Shown here: positions 54,820-64,000 of the stretch, piece after piece
Numbering within the stretch: position 1 is the stretch's first letter
How the letters are laid out: the number at the start of each line of letters is the position of its first letter
Assembly (NCBI GenBank): GCA_951802425.1
Contig: OX637795.1
Location: 558,001-622,000, forward strand
Source of the DNA: Clavaria fumosa
Lineage: Eukaryota > Basidiomycota > Agaricomycetes > Agaricales > Clavariaceae
Direction: 5' to 3'
DNA: 64,000 nt
The notes under the pieces: model-generated
What the model saw: only the letters and a program-made list of their open reading frames with translations
What the model was told of the DNA's origin: nothing
Databases searched by the model: none
Program-made: the position numbers and the translations under genes

Positions 54820-57600
54820 TTGTTGGCCCACTGTTGTGAGGGTTCCGAACAAGGTCTGGTATAGTGGCAGAGCATTGTGTCTGCCTGCTCAATGTCCATA
54901 CAGATGCAGTCCGGAGCTGTTAAAATGCCCGGTGTGTTGCACTGTGCAATGCTGGCCGGGCATCATCTGCGTAGGTGTCTATTGCCTGAGAGTGTGTGTG
55001 CTGTGTCACACCTCTTGTCGTGCAAGACTCCGTTTGCCACCTGCTGTGGGTGTTCGGAGGGAGGCAAGGTATCGCGGTGGGTATCGTGTGTGCCCACCTG
55101 ATGCCTTGCTCAGATGCAGTCGTGTGCTGTCTAAATGCCCGGTGTCAGGTTGCGCGTGCAATGCTGGCCGGCATCATCTGCTGTAGACATCTGCTGCCTG
55201 GGAGAGGGTGTGCTGTGTTACACCTCTCGTAGTGCAAGACTCTGTTCGCCACATGCTGTGGGTGACCGGAGGGATGCGAGGTATTGCGGTGGGTATCGTG
55301 TGTGCCCACCTAATGCCTCGCTCAGATGCAGTCGTGTGCTGTCTAAATGCCCGGTGTCAGGTTGCATGTGCAATGCTGGCTGGGCATCATCTGCGTAGGT
55401 GTCTATTGCCTGGGAGTGTGTGTGCTGTGTCACACCTCTTGTCGTGCAAGACTCTGTTTGCCACCTGCTGTGGGTGATTGGAGGGAGGCAAGGTATTGTG
55501 GTGGGCATCGTGTGTGCCCACCTAATGCCTTGCTCAGATGCAGTCGTGTGCTGTCTAAATGCCCAGTGTCAGGTTGCGTGCGCAATGCTGGCCAACATCA
55601 CCAGCTGGAGACATCTGCTGCCTGGGAGGGAGTGTACTGTGTTACACCCCCTGTTGTGCAAGACTCCGTTCGCCACTCGCTGTGGGTGATTGGAGGGAGG
55701 TGAGGTATCATGGTGAGTATCATGTGTGCCCACCTGATGCCTGCTCAACTGCAGCTGCGTGCTGTCCAAATGCCTGGTGTCGGGTTGCGTGTGCAATGCT
55801 GGCCAGCATTATCTGCTGTAGACATCTGCTGTAGACATTTACTGCCTGGGAGAGTGTGTGCTTTGTTACACCTCTCGTTGTGTGAGACCCTGTTTGCCAC
55901 CTGCTGCGGGTGATCAGAGGTAGGTGAGGTATTGTGGTGGGTATCGGGTGTGCCTACCTGATGCCTGCTCAAATGCAGTTGTGTGCTGTCAAAATGCCTG
56001 GTGTCAGGTTGTGTGCGCAATGCTGGTCGGCATCATCCACCGTAGATCTACTGCCTGGGAGAGTATGTGCTTTGTTACACCTCTCATGGCATGAGACTCT
56101 GTTTGCCGCCTGCTGTGAGTGATCAAAGGTAGGTGAGGTATTGTGGTGGGCATTGGGTGTGCCTGCCTGATGCCTGCTCGAATGCAGTTGTGTGCTGTCT
56201 AAATGCCCAGTGTCAGGTTGTGTATGCAATGCTGTCTGGCATCATCTGCTGATGACTTCTACTGCCTGGGAGAGTGTGTGTTACACCTCTCATTGTACAA
56301 GACCCTATTTGCCACCTGCTGTGGATGATCAGAGGGAGGCAAGGTATCATGGTGGGCATTGTGTATCATGGTGGGCATTGTGTATCACGGTGGGCATTGT
56401 GTATGCCCACCTGATGCCTGTACAGATGCAGTCTGGTGCTGCTAGAATGCCTGGTACCAGGTTGTGTTGTGCAATGCCAGCTGGGCATTGTCTGCTTTAG
56501 GTGTTCACCACCTGGGAGTGTGTATATTGTGTTACACTTTTCATTGTGCAGGACTCCATTTGCCACCCACTGTGGGGGATTGGAAGGAGGCAAGGCATCA
56601 TAGTGAGTATGGTGAGTGCTCACTTGATGCCAGCTCAGATGCAGTTGTGTGTTGTTAAGATGCCCAGTGTCAGATTGTACTGCACAATGCTGGCCAGCAT
56701 CATCTGCTGTAGGCACCCGCTGCCCAAGAGCATGTGTGCCGTGTCACACCTCTTGTTGTGCAAGACTCTGTTCTCCACCTGCTGTAGATAACCAGAGTGG
56801 GGTGAGGTGCCCTAGTGGGCATTGTGTGTGCCTGCCTGATGCCTGCCCAGGTGTAGGTGTGTGCTGTTGAAATGCCTAGCATCAGGTCATGCTATGCAAT
56901 GCTGACCAGCATCACCTGCTGTAGGCACCTCCTACTCAGGAGTGTGCACTGTGCCACACTTCTTGCATTGCAAGACTATATTCACTGCCTGCTGTGAGGG
57001 ATCATAGTGGTGTGAGGTATCAGGGTGGGGATTTGCATGCACCCACCTGCAGCCTGCACAAGTGCAGACATATGCTGTTGTAACACCTAGTGTCAGATTG
57101 CATGTTGTGTAATGCTGGCTAGACATCATCTGCTGCATAGGAGGATGGACACCAGGTCCCTCCCACCTAGGGATGCCACGGTCCGGTTAAGTCCGGTTCA
57201 GGGCTGAATTTTTTGAACCCAGAACTGGACTTTAGGTCCGGTTCAGGCCAAATTCTGAACCTTAAACCTGAGTTCGGTCCAAGTCCGGTTCGTTGGACCA
57301 GACTTTTACTAAATAAGGTAATGGTTCGCCCAAATTTGGGCTTCTGAACCGAAATTTTGGTTCGGTTCACCCACTTGGCTGAACCTGAACCTCATTTTCG
57401 GTTCGGTCCAGTCCAGTTCAGGTTCGAACCAAAGTTCAGAACCGAACCGTGGCATCCCTACTCCCACCATGCCAAACCCTGTTTGCTGCCCATTGTGAGG
57501 GTTTGGAATGAGTCACATCCATGCATTGTTGAAGCACTCAGAGTCAGATTGTATGTTGTGCATTACTGGTTGGGCATCACCTGCTGGATATTGTGTCTAC
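54820..57600. repeat. 211-bp satellite, about 12 copies
   Basis: The AAATGCCCGGTGTCAGGTTG-like phrase recurs near 54925, 55133, 55346, 55557, 55768, 55994, 56201, 56444, 56659, 56872 and 57082, mostly 207-215 bp apart. Wider spacings occur where a 19-bp subrepeat (ATCATGGTGGGCATTGT) is amplified (56345-56400). Copies diverge from left to right. The last copy is split by a MITE. Confidence 0.9.
57168..57460 (+). mobile_element. hAT-type MITE E, copy 2 (293 bp)
   Basis: Ends TAGGGATGCCACGGT and its inverse; 8-bp duplication CTCCCACC at 57160-57167 and 57461-57468. Inverted relative to copy 1 and inserted in a satellite unit. Confidence 0.92.
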
Positions 57601-58053
57601 TGGTATGCAGGCTGCTGTGCCTGACGTGGCTAATTCTTGTCGTTCTGCAGCCTTGGGTTGGTGAGTCAATGAGTTCACGACTGTAGTAGGCCTGCACCAC
57701 TTAATGGTTAGTCGTGTCCTCCGCTCTCCTGGGAGGTTATCAGACCTGAAACCCCACACTCGAGTTATCTTGGTTTGCTGTCTCCTACCCTCATCTGTCT
57801 GCTATAGCTACCCTCTGAGGGAGGAGTACATATCCCTGAGCATCAAACCAAGATAACCTCACCCAACCCAGTTGTCTGCCTTGATACAGAACTGCCACTT
57901 AGTAAGCGTGTTATGTGATGTGCTAAAGGCCTGGGTCATGTGACCTGGGGATTATGTAATCTGGCTCCTGTCTGGATCACATGACTAATCCATGATCTTC
58001 CCAACAACTCTTTAGTAACCATTCCATGACGACTTACATAAGTGATCCTGACA
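57594..58053 (-). repeat. Probable solo LTR relic
   Basis: On the minus strand it opens TGTCAGGATCACTTATG and contains CATGTGATCC and ATTACATAATC blocks like the LTR at 8128-8417. An internal inverted pair GTTATCTTGGTTT/AAACCAAGATAAC lies near 57761 and 57843. The far end and target duplication are not certain. Confidence 0.5.
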
Positions 58054-58265
58054 ATAGTTGAATTCTGACACTTGGCAATTACATCTGACCAACAAATGGC
58101 AATTCCAAGTGCAATCCATAATTCTGGCAATTGCTGCTTGCCTTGCTGTTGCTCAGGCATTGTTCAGGAGTTGCTTTAGGATTTGCAGGGTGGTCTCTAG
58201 ACAAGTTAGTGCATATGCCTCAATGATGTTAGGTTTTAGGGTATGGATATGGTGGCTGAAACATG

Positions 58266-58425
58266 TCTCTGGGCAATTTCCTTATTATTTGTCTTGCATT
58301 TTCTTCTTTGTAGATCTTCTTTGGTACTATTCCACTTCTGATAATTCTCTGGGCAATTTCCTTATTATTTGTCTTGCATTTTCTTCTTTGTAGATCTTCT
58401 TTGGTACTATTCCACTTCTGATAAT
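58266..58425. repeat. 80-bp direct tandem duplication
   Basis: GGGCAATTTCCTTATTATTT starts at 58271 and 58351. The two copies appear identical. Confidence 0.92.
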
Positions 58426-58774
58426 TCTCCAGTATATAATCCTTGAAGTAGTAAATACTACAACATACTATATAACATAAACTCAATTACCCACATATGC
58501 ATAAGGATCACTGTCAAGAGCCACCTAAGTACTTGGCTGGGTATCACACAGCAGCCACCCTCTTGTGCAGTGTCTGGGTCAAACCCCTCTGTCATGCTAT
58601 GCTGACCATCCCCTACCTCATCCAGTTGCATCCCTGTCACTCATTGGCAACATGACCAACATGCAGGATTCCTGCCCATTGTTGGAATTACTGCTATGCC
58701 CCCTCCTTGCCATTGTAATAAAATGATTGTATACATTATTAACTGGTTTAATTGACCTACTCTTGACAACAAAT

Positions 58775-59098
58775 TGGCATAAGCTTGCACACATAATCCT
58801 GCACAAATTGGCATAAGCTTGCACATACATTAGCATAATTCTGCACAAATTTGCATAGGCTTGCACATATAATAGCATAATTCTGCACAAATTTGCATAG
58901 GCTTGCACATATAATAGCATAATTCTGCACAAATTTGCATAGGCTTGCACATACATCAGCATAATTCTGCACAAATCAGCATAAGCTTGCACATATATTA
59001 GCATAGTTCTGCACAAATTTGCATAGGCTTGCACATATAATGGCATAATTCTGCATAAATCAGCATAAGCTTGCACATATATTAGCATACATTTGCAC
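58775..59098. repeat. 42-bp tandem repeat, 7-8 copies
   Basis: TTGCACATATAATAGCATAA recurs every 42 bp. Because 42 is a multiple of three, the minus strand reads as a 14-residue repeat (YVQAYANLCRIMLM), probably a by-product. Confidence 0.88.
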
Positions 59099-59260
59099 AC
59101 ACAGGGCCAATATTGACACATGTGCCCATGCATGGACACATATGCACATTCATGGATGCTCATGCCCATGCATGTAAATGAATGGGCACACATGTACACA
59201 GATGGACATGTGTGTACATACATGTCCATGCATATCCATACATGCACACATGTGTGCATG
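59099..59260. repeat. ATGCA/ACACATG-rich simple sequence
   Basis: Alternating purine-pyrimidine runs (CATGCATG, TGTGTACATACATG). No gene. The following stretch, 59261-59847, has no supported gene either. Confidence 0.6.
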
Positions 59261-59847
59261 CATGTCTGGAAGCATAATTTACCAAAGATATGAATTTTGT
59301 CCAGTTTGGTCCTTCATAGTAAAGTGTTGTAATGAGACTGTATGGCATTGCAGAAGCTGCATCAGAATGCAGATGGCAAGCCAGGACAGTGCAGATGGTG
59401 TGGCACATATGGATTGTTTTACCATTGGTGACTGTAGGGTCTTTGAGGGCATAGGCAGTTATGTTGTTGTTTTACAATTTGCTACTAGTATCTGCCTTCA
59501 TCACTTTGGTATCAGCAAACTGAATTTGTACATGGCCAGAAATAATGTAGGAGTTGATGAAATATTTTCAACTCTTTTACCATGCCCTCCAGCTCATCAT
59601 TGCCTGCAGAATGAGTATAATATCATGGAAATCCATGGAGAATTGGATGAGAAATTGTTGTTTGAAGTTTAATCAAATTTCTCAAAATTTAACCAAATCA
59701 CACCATTCTTTTTGCAGGGCCCTAGAGCTCTTTTCTTCATGAAGAATGGGTATTTTCACTCATTGATAAAATTGGTAGAGTAATGACTAAAATACTTTTA
59801 GGTGAAAAAAAGTGCATTGTGCCACAGTCTCCAAATATTTGCAAACA

Positions 59848-60056
59848 GCTGTAAAAGACACTTGTACTGTGGTAATATTCACCCAGAGAACAGTGGGTGA
59901 ATTCAGACATAAAAGTAGTGAAAATCACCCATTCTTTGTAATAAAAGCCTGTTTATCAACTAGGCATGGTGATTTTCATTCAGGAAACCATTGCTATTCA
60001 CCACATTTCAGGGTTCTTTGTGTGGTGATTTTCACCCAGCCTGGGACCTTACAGTG
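59848..60056. repeat. Dispersed repeat with GGTGATTTTCACC motifs, copy 2
   Basis: Same orientation and length as 5411-5619, with about one fifth of the bases changed. The right end is CCTTACAGTG. Confidence 0.75.
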
Positions 60057-60357
60057 GAAGGTAGCAATGATTGGGGCATGGATGCAAATGCTGACACTGA
60101 GGGTGCAAGGAAAGCCAAATGGGAAGGGGAGTGCCATGAGGCTCATGGTGGAGGAGTGTTCATGCCCTTATGGCATCCATGTGCATAAGACAACAAATGA
60201 GCTGGATAATGAGGATGGTGGAGGCTGGCATGGTAGGGTGGAACTGATACTTAAGCTCCTTCCATGATTAGCATTCCACTTCAATAGGACATGATTGTAT
60301 GGTATATATTGTATACATGACCAACTTATTGCAGTACCAAAGTGGAGGTAAATAATG

Positions 60358-63300
60358 CTATACATTGAGGTAGGAATGGAAGGAGGTGAAGGTGATGGAA
60401 ATGACAGAGTGCTGAGGTGTGACCACTGCCAATTGATTAAGAGTGGATGCACATATTCTGCGATAAGCCATAGGAATCCAAAAAAGTTTGTGTCCTGTGA
60501 AAGCAGTGAATAACCATCCATCATGGATGAAGTATGGCCCTGACAGTCCAAAGTTTGAATGACTGTATACCTGAAGAGGGGCACCAGTGGCTGCATCCCA
60601 CACTCTCACTGTCCTGTCTGAAGACCCTGAAACTATCCTTTTGCCATCTGGAGAGAATGACACTGATCTGACCCAATCAGAATGGCCCTCAAGTGCCTGC
60701 AGATGAGCACCAGTGACTGCATCCCACACTCTCACTGTCCTGTCTGAAGACCCTGAAACTATCCTTTTGCCATCTGGAGAGAATGAGACTGATATGACCC
60801 AACCAAAATGGCCCTTAAGTGTCTGCAGATGAGCACCAGTGACTGCATCCCACACTCTCACTGTCATGTCTGAAGACCCTGAAACTATCCTTTTGCCATC
60901 TGGAGAGAATGACACTGATCTGACCCAATCAGAATGGCCCTCAAGTGCCTGCAGATGAGCACCAGTGACTGCATCCCACACTCTCACTGTCCTGTTTGAA
61001 GACCCTGAAACTATCCTTTTGCCATCTGGAGAGAATGATGCTGCATTGACCTCATCAGAATGGCCCTCAAGTGTCTGCAGATGAGCACCAGTGACTGCAT
61101 CCCACACTCTCACTGTCCTGTCATCAGACCCTGAAACTATCCTTTTGCCATCTGGAGAGAATGACACTGATCTGACCCAATCAGAATGGCCCTCAAGTGC
61201 CTGCAGATGAGCACCAGTGACTGCATCCCACACTCTCATTGTCCTGTCTGCAGACCCTGAAACTATCCTTTTGCCATCTGGAGAGAATGACACTGATATG
61301 ACCGGATAAGAATGGCCCTCAAGTGTCTGCAGATGAGCACCAGTGACTGCATCCCACACTCTCACTGTCATGTCATCAGACCCTGAAACTATCCTTTTGC
61401 CATCTGGAGAGAATGATGCTGCATTGACCCAACCAGAATGGCCCTCAAGTGTCTGCAGATGAGCACCAGTGACTGCATCCCACACTCTCACTGTCATGTC
61501 TGAAGACCCTGAAACTATCCTTTTGCCATCTGGAGAGAATGACACTGATATGACCAAGTGAGAATGGCCCTCAAGTGTCTGCAGATGAGCACCAGTGACT
61601 GCATCCCACACTCTCACTGTCCTGTCATCAGACCCTGAAACTATCCTTTTGCCATCTGGAGAGAATGATGCTGCATTGACCTCATCAGAATGGCCCTCAA
61701 GTGTCTGCAGATGAGCACCAGTGACTGCATCCCACACTCTCACTGTCCTGTCATCAGACCCTGAAACTATCCTTTTGCCATCTGGAGAGAATGATGCTGC
61801 ATTGACCTCATCAGAATGGCCCTCAAGTGTCTGCAGATGAGCACCAGTGACTGCATCCCACACTCTCACTGTCATGTCTGAAGACCCTGAAACTATCCTT
61901 TTGCCGTCTGGAGAGAATGACAATGATATGACCCCCTTGGAATGGCCCTCAAGTGTCTGCAGATGAGCACCAGTGACTGCATCCCACACTCTCACTGTCC
62001 TGTCTGAAGACCCTGAAACTATCCTTTTGCCATCTGGAGAGAATGATACTGACATGACCTGCTGAGAATGGCCCTCAAGTGTCTGCAGATGAGCACCAGT
62101 GACTGCATCCCACACTCTCACTGTCCTGTCTGAAGACCCTGAAACTATCCTTGTACCCTTTGGTGAGAATAACACTGAGTTGATGTTTCCAGAATGGCCC
62201 TCCATGACTTGTACACATGCACCCCACTATCCAGGTAATTCCCCTTTCACCAGCACTGCTCCCTCCATCTGCTTGTTGTAGGTATTGTATATTTCAGTGC
62301 CAATTGGGGTGAAGGGCAAAGCTGTAAAATACACTTGCAATGCAGACACACTGATGGCTGGAAAGAACTCCTGGATCAATCTTTCACCATCAGATAATAG
62401 GGCTGAGACAATATCCATATGATTATTCATCTATTTCAAGACCACATGTTAGTTTTGTGAACCTCACTTAATAAAAACATGCACTTACTGAAAGATAGGC
62501 ATGCACAGATGCCAACATTTGCAATGCATTTCTCAGATTCCCAAGGAGACTGCAGACCTCTATCCAGTGGAGTAAATGATTTGAGCAGAAATGTCCCAGA
62601 AGCTGTAAAACATTGCTTGAAAGCTTGCCACTGCAAACATGCATGCCCCAATATCTACATGCATACTGCAGGCTGCCTGAGATATGTTTTGATATCATCT
62701 CTGGGAGATCTGGCACTTCATGGTTGGACTTGGTGGGGTCTCTCATACCACAAATATCCTTCTTCAGCCTTTTCATCACAATCAGGCATTTCTCTGCCAT
62801 GATGGTGTGTTGCTCTTCAAGATCAACTCTAAACTGCATGTTGTGGCATCTAGTGGGGTCTACAATGAAGTCAAAGAATGATGGGTGAATCAATCTTATA
62901 ACTCCACTGCCATCATTTGGAGCTGTAATGATTGCCTGCAACTTCTGAAGATAACCATTGACATCAACATCTGACTCAAGCAGGTCCTCCAATTGATCTG
63001 ATGAGAGAGGATCCTGAAGGACAGCAATAGTTCCAAGAATCAAGCGTAATTTGACTCCAAGGTGTTCAGAAATATCAGGGAATGCAGTATTCAACACTTG
63101 CAAATACAACTGATCCAGATGCTGCAGAGGAGAGGAGCCCACAGCAGTTGTTGTGTTCAAAAGCATCTCCAGTTGGCCTTTGGGATCAGCAACATCAATG
63201 AACCTTGCTGCAGTGGCAGCAAATATGAACAGGCCTGAGGACATATTGGTCAAACTCTCAACATCTGTAGGGGATGGCCAGGATCCAGGAATGAGATATC

Positions 63301-64000
63301 TGTGCTTGATATCTTCAAGGCACCATGTCAGATAATCCTGGATATCACTTTTAATGACATCCAACCTGACTTCATGAAGAATCATTGGTCTGGTTGTATC
63401 TTTGAGAAATGGATGTTGAAAAGCACCAGTGATTTGGAGAATTGGTCTACTGGTGATGAGGAATTGCAAAGGGAATAATTTCTTAATGTGTTGGGATAAT
63501 GATGCAAGAATGGTAGAGGTGGGATTCTCATCCTTGCATTCATCCAAAGCATCAATCACAACTAAACTTGGGGGGAACTTATTCCTCATAGCAACAAATG
63601 GTTCGACAATCATCTTCTCCAACTGATAGGAGACAGAGGAGTAAACAATATCAGGTTTAGACCTGACAACATCTGCAAGTCCAGCTTTGAACTCTGGACA
63701 AAACTGTCCTAATTGATAGGCAATGGTAGTGAATACCAGATTGAGATTGCTGCAATCAGCATTATCCCTAGAGCAGAAGAAGCTCGCAGCAAGGACTCCT
63801 TTGTCCTCACAGAACTTGGCCGCAGTGTAGGCAATTGTAGTCTTCCCACTCCCAGCTACACCATTGATCCAAAATATCTGCCGAGTCCCCATGACACACA
63901 AATGGTCAGAGGATGTGGGTATGCCCTCTTGGGAGTGTTCAACATTATGACTAATCCACTGATACAGCTCCTCAAGAATCTCTTTCCGAGTACCACCAAG
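60358..64000 (-). pseudogene. NACHT-WD40 (NLR-like) receptor gene with premature stop, 5'-partial
   Basis: The minus-strand gene runs in from beyond 64000. The first visible exon (64000-62489) starts LGGTRKEILEELYQWI and contains NACHT motifs: Walker A GVAGSGKTT (about 63860) and Walker B LVVIDALDEC. A 58-nt intron (62488-62431, GTAAGT...ATAG) leads in phase 0 to a linker exon. An in-frame TAG at 62227-62229 (ELPG-stop-WGACVQ) separates the linker from 13 WD40 repeats of 42 residues (62205-60640) and a diverged 14th blade, fitting two seven-bladed propellers. The repeats are almost identical except at a few positions. Fungal NACHT-WD40 proteins such as the HET-D/HET-E type govern non-self recognition and regulated cell death in the cytosol. 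Without the TAG the frame would be continuous. A base error or alternative splicing there is possible. Confidence 0.85.

Noticed and set aside
53190..54839. A 549-codon open frame rich in Leu, Ala and Ser
   Set aside because: It lies entirely in a degenerate GC-rich minisatellite, is open on the other strand too, and has no motif, splice support or codon bias of a gene.
58618..59259. 213-codon minus frame with 14-residue repeats
   Set aside because: The 42-bp tandem repeat happens to be a multiple of three. The frame has Cys/Met/Tyr-rich content and no start or splice context of its own.
1..64000. tRNA and rRNA genes
   Set aside because: I saw no cloverleaf with A and B boxes and no rRNA core sequence. 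A dedicated scan was not possible.

Overview
The window is nuclear DNA from a filamentous basidiomycete, almost certainly an Agaricomycete. The genes carry many short introns (about 48-80 nt, GT...AG), and the proteins belong to families typical of that class: KDZ transposases, TET/JBP-like dioxygenases, NACHT-WD40 receptors and chromodomain Ty3/gypsy elements. An 18-bp interstitial CCCTAA array matches the common fungal telomere repeat. I cannot name the species. Most of the window is repetitive accessory DNA and only a few genes look intact.

Layout. 1-5400: a spliced hypothetical gene, a small spliced gene, a decayed lineage-specific gene and minisatellites. 5411-12601: two decayed copies of one Ty3/gypsy chromovirus family; copy B (minus strand) sits against copy A (plus strand) through B's 290-bp LTR. 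12602-43808: a 31.2-kb block whose two ends are inverted copies of one 3,533-bp unit (12602-16134 and 40276-43808). Inside lie a JmjC-like dioxygenase gene (16393-20643, minus), GC-rich low-complexity DNA, a gene with a histone H3 tail-like N-terminus plus a PHD-like finger (24794-26371, plus), a TET/JBP-like dioxygenase gene cut in two by an almost full-length LINE (27465-35847, plus), a KDZ transposase gene (39559-35959, minus) and the C-terminal part of a Ulp1-type protease gene (40275-39724, minus). Each 3,533-bp arm carries a complete seven-exon gene of unknown function. 43809-60056: decayed gypsy fragments of a second family, three hAT-type MITEs with perfect 8-bp target duplications, a 211-bp satellite and several minisatellites. 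60358-64000: a NACHT-WD40 (NLR-like) gene with 13 near-identical WD repeats and an in-frame stop.

How the parts may work together. Fungal TET/JBP genes are known to associate with KDZ transposons. Here a KDZ transposase, a TET/JBP-like DNA dioxygenase, a JmjC-like dioxygenase, a Ulp1-type peptidase and an H3-tail mimic with a zinc finger are packed together. My inference is a mobile or formerly mobile KDZ element carrying chromatin-directed genes. Several members are now broken by frameshift, stop or insertion, so the block looks like a recently active but decaying element.
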